A stretch of DNA of 64,000 nt from assembly GCF_020886315.1 (NCBI RefSeq), contig NZ_AP025226.1, positions 2,692,001 through 2,756,000 on the forward strand. Reading direction: 5' to 3'. The translations under genes were made by a program, and so were the position numbers. Position 1 is the stretch's first letter. The number at the start of each line of letters is the position of its first letter. This stretch comes from Saccharolobus caldissimus. Lineage in GTDB: Archaea; Thermoproteota; Thermoprotei_A; Sulfolobales; Sulfolobaceae. The notes under the pieces are model-generated. The model saw only the letters and a program-made list of their open reading frames with translations, was not told where the DNA came from and searched no databases. Of the stretch, positions 24,770-33,879 are shown piece by piece.

Positions 24770-26380
24770 ATGAGTAGCGAATATTATGAATATCAGTTAA
24801 CAATAGATAAGATATTAGATTCTGGTTCTAGAAGTTTTCCAAATAGAGAAATTGTTTACAGAGATATTAGAAGATACACTTTTTCATCATTTTCGGATTC
24901 TGTAAAAAGATTAATGTCTGGTTTGAAAAAATTAGGAGTCAAAAAGGGAGACAGAGTTGGCGTAATAGATTGGGATACTGACGTTTATTTTCACACATAT
25001 TATGCAATACCCATGCTTGGCTCAGTCTTACATACAGTTAATATAAGATATCCGTTAGAATTAATAGTAAAGACAATACTTCACGCTGAAGATAAATACT
25101 TAATAGTTAGAGATGAATTCGTACCACTTATAGAGAAGGCAGCTAATATAATGCCTGTAGGAATGAAAGTAATTACTTATAGTGATAATAAGGAAAAAGT
25201 TAAGAGCCCGATTTCCTCTGCGGATTTCTGGGAGTTAATAGAGAGTAACGAACCAATAGAGGTTAGTGAGGACTTAAAGGAAAACGATATGGCAACAATC
25301 TTCTATACTTCAGGCACTACTGGAGAACCTAAGGGAGTTTGGTTTAGTCATAGAAAGATAGTTTTACACACCTTAAGTGTATCTCTTGTAGGTGCTAGGG
25401 CTCCTTTAAATCTCACCTCAAATGACGTATATTTAATATTAGTTCCAATGTTTCACGTTCACGCTTGGGGATATCCCTATGTTGCCTTATTGTCTGGTGT
25501 CAAATACGTCTTACCAGGTAAATATGATTACGGGCTTATACTGAAATTAATGGATAAGGAGAAGGTAACGTATTCGGCTATGGTACCGACAATCCTTTAC
25601 TTAATATTATCTCATCCAGATGCACCTAAATATGCTCACGTATTTAAGAGATGGAAAGTAACCATAGGAGGTTCTGCTTTACCAGAGGGATTAGCTAAAA
25701 AGGCTAAAGAACTAGGAATTACAGTTATTGCGGGTTATGGTCTATCCGAGACTTGTCCAGTCTTAACTACCGGATATTATAATTCATTAGTAGAGGGATT
25801 AGATGAAGAGAAGAAATTCATGGAGCAAATTTCTACTGGTGCACCTATACCTTTAGTTCAAATAAAGATAGTGGATCCCTCAACTGGAGAGGAGAAGGAA
25901 AGGGGTAAAATAGGGGAAATTGTAGTTAGAGCTCCGTGGCTAACTCAAGAATATTATAAAGATCCAGAAAAGACTAAATCTCTATGGAAGGGAGGTTGGT
26001 TACATACTGGAGATTTAGCCTATATGGATGAATATGGATATCTACACATAGTCGATAGAGAGAAGGACGCCATAAAAAGCGGAGGAGAATTCATACCCTC
26101 ACTACTTCTAGAGAACGCCATATCTCTCCACCCTAAAGTTTCTCAAGTAGCTGTGGTTGGAATTAAAGATGAAAAATGGGGAGAGAGACCAGTAGCTTTT
26201 ATAGTGCCTAAAGAACCAATTAACGAAGAGGAACTAAGGCAATTCTTATTAAATCTAGCTAATGAAGGTAAGATACAGAAATGGTGGATTCCAGATAAAT
26301 TCATATTTATCAATTCAATGCCACTAACCTCAACCAATAAAATAGATAAAAAAGTACTAAGAGAGATGGCACAAAAGTAA
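24770..26380 (+). CDS. Medium/long-chain fatty-acid-CoA ligase (AMP-forming)
   Basis: A 536-residue ANL-superfamily adenylate-forming enzyme. The P-loop is FYTSGTTGEPKGVWFSH, the central motif GYGLSETCPVLTTG, the adenosine-binding LHTGDLAYMDEYGYL, and the hinge DREKDAIKSGGEFIP. The C-terminal catalytic Lys lies in TSTNKIDKK. It activates fatty acids with ATP and CoA. It is 36 bases behind the acyl-CoA dehydrogenase and 27 before the thiolase, all on one strand, which supports a role in beta-oxidation. Confidence 0.92.
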   Translation: MSSEYYEYQLTIDKILDSGSRSFPNREIVYRDIRRYTFSSFSDSVKRLMSGLKKLGVKKGDRVGVIDWDTDVYFHTYYAIPMLGSVLHTVNIRYPLELIVKTILHAEDKYLIVRDEFVPLIEKAANIMPVGMKVITYSDNKEKVKSPISSADFWELIESNEPIEVSEDLKENDMATIFYTSGTTGEPKGVWFSHRKIVLHTLSVSLVGARAPLNLTSNDVYLILVPMFHVHAWGYPYVALLSGVKYVLPGKYDYGLILKLMDKEKVTYSAMVPTILYLILSHPDAPKYAHVFKRWKVTIGGSALPEGLAKKAKELGITVIAGYGLSETCPVLTTGYYNSLVEGLDEEKKFMEQISTGAPIPLVQIKIVDPSTGEEKERGKIGEIVVRAPWLTQEYYKDPEKTKSLWKGGWLHTGDLAYMDEYGYLHIVDREKDAIKSGGEFIPSLLLENAISLHPKVSQVAVVGIKDEKWGERPVAFIVPKEPINEEELRQFLLNLANEGKIQKWWIPDKFIFINSMPLTSTNKIDKKVLREMAQK

Positions 26381-26407
26381 ATAAGCAGTCAAGTAGTAGA
26401 TTATATT

Positions 26408-27595
26408 ATGAGAAACGTAGCAATTGTTGGAACGGGACATACGAAATTCGGAGTGAGAACAGATGTTAATTTACAAGAACTAGCATGGGAGGCAATAAAA
26501 CAAGCTTTAGAGGAGGCGAATTTAGAACAAAAAGATATACAATATTTTGCTGTAGGTAATGTGGGAAACTGGAGTTCAGAAGAATTACCGGCAGTTGTTA
26601 TAGGGGAATATTGCGATTTAACTCCTAAGGGGACTATGAGAGTTGAAGCCGCATGTGCTACTGGTAGTGCAGCATTAAGGGATGCCTACTTAGCTGTAAA
26701 ATCTGGAGAAGTAGATATAGCGTTAGTAGTAGGAGTAGAGCAAATGCACCAATCCCCTAATCCTCAAGTTATCGAATTAATAGGAAGAGCTGGAGATTAT
26801 TTCTGGGAGTTTGAAAACTTTGGCTTAACCTTCCCCGGATATTATGCCCTTCACGCCAGTGCGTATATGGCTAAATATGGGGCAAAGGAAGAAGATTTAG
26901 GCAAGATAGCCATTAAAAATCATTACTACGGAGCTAGAAATCCATATGCTCAATTCCAAAAGGAGATTACAATGGAAGAATATTTGAAATCGAAACCAGT
27001 CGCATATCCTTTAAAACTATTGGATTCATCACCAATTACAGATGGTGCCGCAGCGGTAATACTAGCATCTGAAGAGGTCGCTAAAAAGATAACTGACTCA
27101 CCAGTATGGATAGTAGCTCAAGGAGTTGCGAGCGGGACGGCTAATTTAAGTAAAAGAACAGACTTCACACATATAGAGGCAGCCTATTTAGCTGCCCAAC
27201 AAGCTTATAAGAAGGCTATGATTGATTTTGAGAATAGTTGGAGGTATTTCGATGTTGCAGAGGTTCACGATTGTTTTACTATTGCCGAAATAATGGCATA
27301 TGAGGATTTGGGGTTTGCAAAAAGGGGGGAGGGACATTTGCTAGCTAGGGAAGGGCAGACATATATAGGAGGGAGAATACCAGTAAATGTTGATGGGGGA
27401 TTAAAGGCAAAGGGACACCCAATAGGGGCTACAGGGGTAAGCATGGCAGTATCAATAACAAGACAACTACTATATAGGGCTCATAAGGGAACACAAGTAG
27501 ACGTGAAAAACGGCATGGGAATAGCACACAACGTAGGAGGAACAGGACACTACGCATACGTAACAATATTCTCCACAAGGAGGCCTTCCACATGA
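26408..27595 (+). CDS. Thiolase (acetyl-CoA acetyltransferase, SCP-x type)
   Basis: A 395-residue thiolase-fold enzyme. The nucleophilic Cys lies in VEAACATGSAAL, with HDCFTIAEI and GHPIGATGVS as later catalytic motifs. It is of the archaeal SCP-x-like type, which works with a DUF35 zinc/OB protein; that partner is the next gene, overlapping by 4 bases. It cleaves 3-ketoacyl-CoA or runs the reverse condensation. The 3' quarter uses codons ending in A and C much more than its 5' part. Confidence 0.92.
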   Translation: MRNVAIVGTGHTKFGVRTDVNLQELAWEAIKQALEEANLEQKDIQYFAVGNVGNWSSEELPAVVIGEYCDLTPKGTMRVEAACATGSAALRDAYLAVKSGEVDIALVVGVEQMHQSPNPQVIELIGRAGDYFWEFENFGLTFPGYYALHASAYMAKYGAKEEDLGKIAIKNHYYGARNPYAQFQKEITMEEYLKSKPVAYPLKLLDSSPITDGAAAVILASEEVAKKITDSPVWIVAQGVASGTANLSKRTDFTHIEAAYLAAQQAYKKAMIDFENSWRYFDVAEVHDCFTIAEIMAYEDLGFAKRGEGHLLAREGQTYIGGRIPVNVDGGLKAKGHPIGATGVSMAVSITRQLLYRAHKGTQVDVKNGMGIAHNVGGTGHYAYVTIFSTRRPST

Positions 27596-28125
27596 GTGTT
27601 AATGAAGTAAGGGAGAAATTACAGAAGGAGATTTCTCAATCCATAAGGGGTTTAGACAGCGTTATAAGAGCTAGTGGGTTACCTATAATAAATGAGCAGA
27701 AAACTAATAATCCACTATGGGTCGATGTAAGGGAAATAGATTTAAGATACCAAATACCTGTCAAGAAGGTCAGTAAATTCTTTGAAGGACTAAAACAAGG
27801 TAAAGTAATGGCAACTAAATGTCCTAAATGTGGCTCAATATACTTCCCTCCTCAAGATGATTGTCCTAAGTGTAAAATATCTAATTTAGATTGGGTTGAA
27901 ATGCCAGAAGATGGTGAAATAGTTGCTTTTACTGTAGTTAACGTTAAACCTCCTTCATTTTCCCATTATCAAGATTACGTAGTAGGTATAGCTAAAATGA
28001 GTAACGGTGTCAATGTGCTAGCCTGGGTTAACTCAAAAGAGGTCAGAGTGGGAATGAAGGTTAAGTTAAGGGTAACTAAGAGAGAACCAGAAGGTTATTT
28101 AACTTACGAATTTATACCGGCATAG
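27592..28125 (+). CDS. DUF35 zinc-ribbon OB-fold partner of thiolase
   Basis: A 177-residue protein with an N-terminal helical extension (about 1-60), a rubredoxin-like zinc ribbon (ATKCPKCGSIYFPPQDDCPK, four Cys) and an OB-fold C-terminus (IVAFTVVNVKPPSF and later YEFIPA). DUF35 proteins bind next to thiolases and are thought to pass acyl-CoA intermediates. Its ATG overlaps the thiolase TGA (ATGA), showing coupling. The partner role is well supported by context and family. Confidence 0.88.
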   Translation: MSVNEVREKLQKEISQSIRGLDSVIRASGLPIINEQKTNNPLWVDVREIDLRYQIPVKKVSKFFEGLKQGKVMATKCPKCGSIYFPPQDDCPKCKISNLDWVEMPEDGEIVAFTVVNVKPPSFSHYQDYVVGIAKMSNGVNVLAWVNSKEVRVGMKVKLRVTKREPEGYLTYEFIPA

Positions 28126-28135
28126 GGTTTGAAAA

Positions 28136-29248
28136 ATGAAAGTTTTGGTTGTAGGAGCCGGAACTATGGGTCACGGTATAGCTGAGGTTGTAGCTATTGC
28201 CGGGAATCAAGTGTACTTAAGTGATATTTCTAAAGATATTTTAAACTCTGCAGTAGATAAGATCAAATGGAGTTTAAGTAGACTTTACGAGAAAGGTCAG
28301 TTAAGGGAAAGTCCAGAAGATATATTATCAAGGATTAAACTCGTCGTAGGTCTTAATGAGGAAGTTAAAGATGCTGAATTATCTATTGAAGCAGTGCCGG
28401 AAAAGTTAGAGTTAAAAAGGCAAGTTTTCTCTAGGCTTGAAGAATTATTGCCGCGAGATGCCATATTAGCTACTAATACTAGTAGCCTCCCCATAACTGA
28501 GATAGCATATGCTGTAAAAGATAGAAGAAGAGTTATCGGTACTCATTTCTTTAATCCCCCAGTATTAATGCAGTTAGTGGAAATAGTTAGGGGAAAAGAT
28601 ACCTCAGATGATACGGTTAAAAAGACTTATGATTTTATAGTAAAAATAAATAAGAAGCCTATTCTGGTTAATAAGGACGTTCCAGGATTTGTGGTCAACA
28701 GAGTATTATTAAGAATTATAACTACAGCATGTATGCTAGTAGAAAAGGGAATTGCTGATCATAAAACTATAGACGCAGTAGCCAGATATAAGTTAGGTTT
28801 ACCCATGGGGATTTTCGAATTGGTAGATTATACGGGAGTTGACGTTAATTATTATGTCAGTTCAGCCATGATAGAGAGGGGATTTAAGGCTTATTATTGC
28901 AAAACTTTAGAGGAAATGACTAAAAAAGGAGAGTTGGGAGTGAAAAGCGGTAAGGGGTTCTATACTTATCCAGACAATAAATATGTAAAGGTGAATTTAC
29001 CTAAAGAATTGGCTGATAAATTAGATCCATTATATCTAATAGCACCAGCCATAAATGAAGCCTACTGGATGATAAGGGAGGGAGTAGCAAGTAAGGAGGA
29101 TATTGATATAGGCGTTAAATTGGGGCTAAACTTTCCTAAGGGAATTTCTGATTACGAAAGGGAGTTAGGAAGGGATAACATAAAGAGGGCTTTAGAGGAA
29201 CTAAAGAGGATTTCTAATGGAGGAGAAGAATATAATACCTATCTATAA
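28136..29248 (+). CDS. 3-hydroxyacyl-CoA dehydrogenase
   Basis: A 370-residue NAD-dependent enzyme. The Rossmann motif VVGAGTMGHGIAEVVAIAG is at the N-terminus, the catalytic His in GTHFFNPPVLMQLVEIV, and two C-terminal 3HCDH domains follow (PGFVVNRVLLR; GVKSGKGFYTY). It lacks the fused crotonase domain present in some Sulfolobales homologues, so an enoyl-CoA hydratase must come from another locus. It closes the beta-oxidation cluster, 10 bases after the DUF35 gene. Confidence 0.92.
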   Translation: MKVLVVGAGTMGHGIAEVVAIAGNQVYLSDISKDILNSAVDKIKWSLSRLYEKGQLRESPEDILSRIKLVVGLNEEVKDAELSIEAVPEKLELKRQVFSRLEELLPRDAILATNTSSLPITEIAYAVKDRRRVIGTHFFNPPVLMQLVEIVRGKDTSDDTVKKTYDFIVKINKKPILVNKDVPGFVVNRVLLRIITTACMLVEKGIADHKTIDAVARYKLGLPMGIFELVDYTGVDVNYYVSSAMIERGFKAYYCKTLEEMTKKGELGVKSGKGFYTYPDNKYVKVNLPKELADKLDPLYLIAPAINEAYWMIREGVASKEDIDIGVKLGLNFPKGISDYERELGRDNIKRALEELKRISNGGEEYNTYL

Positions 29249-29317
29249 AAAAGTAATCATTTTTATTCAATATTAGAATAATAGCATATAAAATTATATC
29301 TTCTAAAAATTTACTTT

Positions 29318-29671
29318 TTATTTATAGTTTTGACCCCTATCGAATCCGTATAAAACTGAGAAATTAGCTAGTAACCCTAATGCAAGTAAGAAGTGTACTA
29401 TTGCAACTATAATATTACCAAATGAAATATACAGATATCCCAGTATGGATATTAGGACAACTAAACCAATATTCCCTACTAGTATTCTCTTTTCTATATC
29501 AAGTTTAACTCTAGTATAGCCATATATGGCTATCACAAGTAGTATAGCAGCTAATAAGGCGTGAATTCCTATTAAATAAGGAAGAATACCATAAAAAACC
29601 ATTATATTGCCAATTAAAAGTTGGAGTACTGTAACTCCAGCACCTATTAGCCATAATCGACTATTCTTCAA
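29318..29671 (-). CDS. Small membrane protein with four predicted helices
   Basis: A 117-residue hydrophobic protein with about four membrane segments, roughly at residues 6-28, 31-50, 64-82 and 84-106. It is not assigned to a known family. Its start overlaps the stop of the upstream DsrE-like gene (4 bases), so they are one transcript and probably translationally coupled. A role linked to sulfur-relay chemistry at the membrane is only a guess from this pairing. Confidence 0.65.
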   Translation of the reverse strand: MKNSRLWLIGAGVTVLQLLIGNIMVFYGILPYLIGIHALLAAILLVIAIYGYTRVKLDIEKRILVGNIGLVVLISILGYLYISFGNIIVAIVHFLLALGLLANFSVLYGFDRGQNYK

Positions 29672-30000
29672 AACGTTATAACCTCATAACCTTGATTAAC
29701 ATAATAAGAAACTCTCTCACCTGCTGGCATTAAGCTTACTCCCATCTGTTCTAAATGAGGTTTTATGTTCATAGCTTGAGCAACACCTATACATGCTGAA
29801 TCTACTGCCTTATTTTGAAGTAATTCTTGGAACATGTTTTTAAGATCCCCATCTAGTTGAGTTAGCCTCTTCTGACTAGGCCCAAAATATATTATCTTAA
29901 CATCATCAAATCTCTTATTTTTAAATGAATTATATGCCATTCTCATAGCTAAGTCGAACTTTTCATCTCCAGACATTATTAGGAAGAGAACTTTTGCCAT
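29668..30000 (-). CDS. DsrE-family protein
   Basis: A 110-residue DsrE/DsrF-like protein. The N-terminal strand MAKVLFLIMSGDEKF, the helix with FKNKRFDDVKIIYFGPSQKR, and the Cys in AVDSACIGVAQAM match the DsrE fold, in which that Cys takes part in sulfur transfer. Such proteins are common in sulfur-metabolising Sulfolobales. It is followed by the small membrane protein gene in the same operon. Confidence 0.75.
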   Translation of the reverse strand: MAKVLFLIMSGDEKFDLAMRMAYNSFKNKRFDDVKIIYFGPSQKRLTQLDGDLKNMFQELLQNKAVDSACIGVAQAMNIKPHLEQMGVSLMPAGERVSYYVNQGYEVITF

Positions 30001-30031
30001 ATCCTACTTACTGAAAATTAACCTAAAAAGT

Positions 30032-30853
30032 TTACTTAGATAAGCTTCTTATTCTTGAGATTAAAATACCTATGAACATAAGTGATATACCTAATATTTG
30101 AACGGGATAAGGAGGATTTCCGTATTCAACGTACTCAATTATCGTAGTTAAAATCGGTACGGAGAAACTTAATACGGTGACCTTTGGTATCTTCTCTATC
30201 TTAACCATCATATTCCATAGGAAAAAAGCTAAGGCACCACCTAATAATGAGGTATATGCTATCCCGTATATGAATTGGTCGTTTAAATTAACCTCTGGGT
30301 CTATTGGTAATAGTAAAGCTAATATTAAACTACCTATAGTAAATTGACTTGCGTTAACAACTAATGGATTATAATCTCTTAATTTTCTGTAGAATACCGT
30401 GAATGAAGCCCAGAAGATAGCGTTAATAATAGTTAATATTGATCCTAGCAAGGTGAAGCCATGAATTAAGGGTAAACCATAAAGTATTACACCAGAGAAG
30501 CCTACTAAAAGACCTATCATCTCTATAATAGTTGGAGTTTCACCTATTACTAAGAAGGCTATGGGTAAGGAGAATAAGGGCATTGTATAACTTAGTACTG
30601 CTGACTCAGCTGGAGTTACGTATTTTAAGCCAAATGCCCAAAGTAGAGAGCTACTTGTTGTATATATCGCTAGCTGAATTACATCTTTATTAAAAATAAT
30701 TTTCCTAGATAGGGAAAAGAAAATAATGGATGATATTACATATCTAATTAAATTAAAGGTTACTGGTGATGAGTTCAATATGGCCTCTTTAGCAAAGTAA
30801 TAGTTAAACGAACTTACCAAAACATAAGGAATTAGGTATTTTATTACTTTCAC
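30032..30853 (-). CDS. EamA/DMT-family transporter
   Basis: A 273-residue integral membrane protein with about ten helices in two EamA repeats. Recognisable pieces are SSLLWAFGLKYVTPAESAVL and, in the second half, YGIAYTSLLGGALAFFLWN. Drug/metabolite transporters of this group export amino acids, nucleosides or drugs; the substrate is unknown. It is divergent from the malic enzyme gene and 31 bases upstream of the DsrE gene start on the same strand, so all three leftward genes could be co-transcribed. Confidence 0.85.
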   Translation of the reverse strand: MKVIKYLIPYVLVSSFNYYFAKEAILNSSPVTFNLIRYVISSIIFFSLSRKIIFNKDVIQLAIYTTSSSLLWAFGLKYVTPAESAVLSYTMPLFSLPIAFLVIGETPTIIEMIGLLVGFSGVILYGLPLIHGFTLLGSILTIINAIFWASFTVFYRKLRDYNPLVVNASQFTIGSLILALLLPIDPEVNLNDQFIYGIAYTSLLGGALAFFLWNMMVKIEKIPKVTVLSFSVPILTTIIEYVEYGNPPYPVQILGISLMFIGILISRIRSLSK

Positions 30854-30909
30854 GTCCTAATTGTTTAATAGCAAACTTTAAAGTTAGCTAAGAAGAGTAA
30901 GCCTATTTA

Positions 30910-30917
30910 TTTATAAA
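30910..30917 (+). promoter_or_regulatory. TATA box of the malic enzyme gene
   Basis: The sequence tttataaa lies about 26 bases before the ATG at 30940, fitting a leaderless transcript. Confidence 0.5.
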
Positions 30918-30939
30918 TCCGTTCACATTATTTTTTACC

Positions 30940-32223
30940 ATGCCAGATCCAATAGAACTTTCAAAGAAATATGAGGGGAAAATAGAGATATACCCTAAGG
31001 TTCCCGTTACTTCTTATAATGATTTCGCACTTATTTACACACCTGGAGTAGCAGAGGTGGCTAAGGCTATATATAATGACCCAGATAAAAGTTTTGAACT
31101 TACAAGTAGGTGGAACACTATAGCCGTGGTAACTGATGGAACAAGGGTTTTAGGGTTAGGTCATATTGGTCCAATAGCTGCTATGCCAGTAATGGAAGGA
31201 AAGGCATTACTATTCAAATATTTAGGTGGAGTTGACGCAATACCCTTACCCATAAATGTAAACAGTGCAGATGAGTTTATTAACGTAGTTAAAGCTGTGG
31301 AAAGCGCATTTGGGGGTATTAATTTAGAAGATATAGAATCTCCTAAATGTTTCTACATTTTAGAAAAGCTGCAGTCAATGCTAAATATACCAGTATGGCA
31401 TGATGATCAACAAGGAACTGCTGGGGCAATATTAGCTGGCTTAATTAACGCTATGATACTTACAAATAAGGATCCTAAGGAAAGTAAGGTTATTCTTTAT
31501 GGAGCAGGGGCTTCTAACATAGCTACGGCAAGAATTTTAGCAAAATATGGTTTTAAGTACGAAAACATGATATTGATAGATAGTAAAGGTCCTCTTTACG
31601 CTGATAGGGAGGACATAGATCACTTAATGTTACATCATAAATGGAAATACGAATTAGCTATTAAAACTAATAAATGGGAAGTTAAGGAGATAAAAGATGC
31701 CTTTAGGGGAGCTGATATAGTAATAGCTGCATCAACACCTGGACCAAATGTAATTAAAAAGGAATGGATAAGCTTAATGAATAAGGACTCAATAGTTTTC
31801 GCCCTAGCCAATCCAGTACCAGAAATTTTACCTCAAGATGCTAAGGAAGCTGGAGCCAAAATCGTTGCTACTGGAAGAAGCGATTTCCCCAATCAAGTTA
31901 ATAATTCATTAATATTCCCAGCCGTATTTAGAGGAGTTTTAGATAGTAGAGCTAAGGCTATAACAGATGACATGATTATAACAGCCTCAGAAACGTTGGC
32001 AGAATATGCTAGAAATAAGGGAATTAACGAGAATTATATAATTCCGAGAATGGACGAATGGGAGGTTTATTATGAAGTCGCAGCAGCTATAGCGAGTAAG
32101 GCTGTTGAATTAGGGTTAGCAAGAGTTAAAAAGAATAGGGAAGAGTTTAGGGAGATAGCTAAGCAGAGAATATTAAGGGCTAGAAAAATAATGAATCTGG
32201 TGGTTACAACATGGTCACCATAA
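30940..32223 (+). CDS. Malic enzyme (NAD(P)-dependent, decarboxylating)
   Basis: A 427-residue prokaryotic-type malic enzyme converting malate to pyruvate and CO2 with reduction of NAD(P). The N-terminal substrate part shows [14 protein letters not shown] and [20 protein letters not shown]. Metal ligands lie near [11 protein letters not shown] and [10 protein letters not shown]. The nucleotide-binding domain has [15 protein letters not shown], and NPVPEILP near the end. Length is normal. The following acetyltransferase gene overlaps its 3' end by 13 bases. Confidence 0.93.
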   Translation: MPDPIELSKKYEGKIEIYPKVPVTSYNDFALIYTPGVAEVAKAIYNDPDKSFELTSRWNTIAVVTDGTRVLGLGHIGPIAAMPVMEGKALLFKYLGGVDAIPLPINVNSADEFINVVKAVESAFGGINLEDIESPKCFYILEKLQSMLNIPVWHDDQQGTAGAILAGLINAMILTNKDPKESKVILYGAGASNIATARILAKYGFKYENMILIDSKGPLYADREDIDHLMLHHKWKYELAIKTNKWEVKEIKDAFRGADIVIAASTPGPNVIKKEWISLMNKDSIVFALANPVPEILPQDAKEAGAKIVATGRSDFPNQVNNSLIFPAVFRGVLDSRAKAITDDMIITASETLAEYARNKGINENYIIPRMDEWEVYYEVAAAIASKAVELGLARVKKNREEFREIAKQRILRARKIMNLVVTTWSP

Positions 32224-32678
32224 GGAAGGCAAATAAAGAAGATACTAAGATGTTGGTTGATTTCTTTAGTAGAATGTACAGGTTAAATAGCGAATTCGAT
32301 CCACTACTTATGGTTCCAGAGGATCTAGAAGATAGAGTGAATAAAGTTGTAGAGAAAAGTCTTGAAGATCCTAACGAAATTCTTGTAGTTGCTGAAGATC
32401 AAGGAAAAATTGTAGGAGCTGCTAGAGTTATAATCTACGATAGGATATTTTACAATCCAGATAAGGAAGCGGTAATAGAGGAATTTTACGTGCACCCCTC
32501 ATATAGAAGACAAGGAGTAGGAAAGGAGATAGTAAGCTTTATAGAAACAGAACTTGAGAAAAGAGGAATACAATTAATAGCGGCTAATTTCCCAGCCAGA
32601 AATCTAATAGCAGTATCTTTCTATAAAAAGATGGGATTTAGAGAAATATATTGTAGATTCATAAAGAAAGTATATTAA
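32211..32678 (+). CDS. GNAT-family N-acetyltransferase
   Basis: A 155-residue GCN5-related acetyltransferase. The acetyl-CoA binding motif is [18 protein letters not shown], and the C-terminal part [12 protein letters not shown] is typical. It could modify a protein N-terminus or a small molecule; the substrate is unknown. The start overlaps the malic enzyme stop by 13 bases, indicating one operon. Confidence 0.85.
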   Translation: MVTIRKANKEDTKMLVDFFSRMYRLNSEFDPLLMVPEDLEDRVNKVVEKSLEDPNEILVVAEDQGKIVGAARVIIYDRIFYNPDKEAVIEEFYVHPSYRRQGVGKEIVSFIETELEKRGIQLIAANFPARNLIAVSFYKKMGFREIYCRFIKKVY

Positions 32679-32710
32679 TGTTTATAGCGCTTTTTAAGCA
32701 AAATTGATAT

Positions 32711-33139
32711 TTATCTTTTTATCCTTCCCTTTACTTTCTGTTTATATAAAATAAAAAGGAGTATGATGCCAATTAAATCATCTATGGGTAAACCATAATA
32801 TACTGGATAAAACCACGCCCAGGAGTAAGGAAGTCTAAGATCAAGTATCCAATATACTATATCTTCAGTTACGGACCCATATATTATATACCATATAGTG
32901 TCAATAGATAGCAATTTCCCAGACGCTAAATAAGATGGATATGAGAAAATTAATATGTAAATTACCCTATAGAAGTAAAGTGAAATTTGAGGAGAAAAAA
33001 TTTCCCTCATCCAAATAGGTGAGTTAGTTAACGTAGAAGGGTCCCATCTCATTCCTAGTTCAAGTATTGCATAAATTACCGCAAAGGAAGTCATTATTGC
33101 TATTCCCCTTCTATTTATCATAATTTTAATTACTCGCAT
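32711..33139 (-). CDS. Membrane protein of unknown function
   Basis: I take the start at the ATG complementary to 33137-33139 (MRVIKIMINRRG), giving 142 residues. A longer frame up to 33325 would overlap almost all of the divergent small gene at 33156. The protein has about four membrane segments, with conserved-looking polar stretches MRWDPSTLTNSPIWMREIF, YGSVTEDIVYWILD and YYGLPIDDLIG. Acidic residues within the hydrophobic part suggest a metal site or a peptidase-like core, but I do not recognise the family. Confidence 0.6.
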   Translation of the reverse strand: MRVIKIMINRRGIAIMTSFAVIYAILELGMRWDPSTLTNSPIWMREIFSPQISLYFYRVIYILIFSYPSYLASGKLLSIDTIWYIIYGSVTEDIVYWILDLRLPYSWAWFYPVYYGLPIDDLIGIILLFILYKQKVKGRIKR

Positions 33140-33155
33140 CTGACTTATTATAATT

Positions 33156-33344
33156 ATGTTATTAGATGTTGTAAAGGAGATCATAGAAAAATACGATAAG
33201 AGTGCTAAGGTGGAAATAACAAATAAAGGTAAATATACTGAAATTAAAGTGAAAAGCGAAAAATATTGTGATAAAGTTAGAATATGGATATCCCTACATG
33301 AATTGTTTAAGGATAGAAACGACATTATTATAGAAGTAGAATAA
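33156..33344 (+). CDS. Small hypothetical protein (62 aa)
   Basis: A 62-residue charged protein with an alpha/beta pattern: a helix DVVKEIIEKYDKSA, then two strands (KVEITNKG, YTEIKVKSE) and VRIWISLHELFKD. Composition is well balanced, as for a real small soluble domain. It starts 16 bases from the divergent membrane protein gene and its end overlaps the convergent gene at 33328 by 17 bases. No family is recognised. No clear promoter is visible in the short gap. Confidence 0.5.
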   Translation: MLLDVVKEIIEKYDKSAKVEITNKGKYTEIKVKSEKYCDKVRIWISLHELFKDRNDIIIEVE

Positions 33345-33879
33345 TTGAAAGAATTAAAACCGCTAAGGAATATATATAATCGAAATTATAATTAGTTAAA
33401 ATTAACATTATCCTTTTGTTCAACTTTACCGATAAAATTAACAGAACTTCTTTTATAACTATAGTAGTCAAAATAATAATTACGAAGCTAAGTTTAAATA
33501 GATAAGAAAGTGCAATAAATAGTATAAGATTCATTTGAATGACTGAATTAATGAAAGCCCACTTTACAACGTTAATGAGTAAAGGTTTCATGTTTCCAGT
33601 ATAATGTAAAACCTTACCCATAATTACCTTAATAACAATATGAACAAGAAGTAAGAAAAACAGAACTATCCTTACCAAATAAGTATTATTAAAGCTAAAG
33701 AGTACTGCAGTTAAACTTCCTAATAAGTAATAGAATAGGCTAGATATTACTGGAACTAAATATGATTGTCTAACCTTATTGAAAGTGTAGAAGTAATAAG
33801 AAAAAAGTAATCCCTTATAGGGGTCCAATCCCTCTATAAAGCCTATGCTAAGGATAACAATAAGAATCAGAGGAAGCAT
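33328..33879 (-). CDS. Integral membrane protein, unknown
   Basis: A 183-residue very hydrophobic protein with about six membrane segments, including SLFYYLLGSLTAVLFSF, VRIVLFFLLLVHIVIKVIMG and the C-terminal SLAVLILSIILLL. EGLDPYKGLLFSYYFYTFNK in the first part looks like a loop near a membrane face. It overlaps the methanethiol oxidase gene upstream by 32 bases on the same strand, so it is probably translated from the same message. Function unknown; it may be a thiol or copper-related membrane helper of that enzyme. Confidence 0.6.
   Translation of the reverse strand: MLPLILIVILSIGFIEGLDPYKGLLFSYYFYTFNKVRQSYLVPVISSLFYYLLGSLTAVLFSFNNTYLVRIVLFFLLLVHIVIKVIMGKVLHYTGNMKPLLINVVKWAFINSVIQMNLILFIALSYLFKLSFVIIILTTIVIKEVLLILSVKLNKRIMLILTNYNFDYIYSLAVLILSIILLL

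Noticed and set aside
33140-33325. Upstream extension of the membrane protein gene at 32711
   Set aside because: The added 62 residues are Ser/Leu-rich and antisense to the well-composed small gene at 33156-33344; the ATG at 33139 is the better start.
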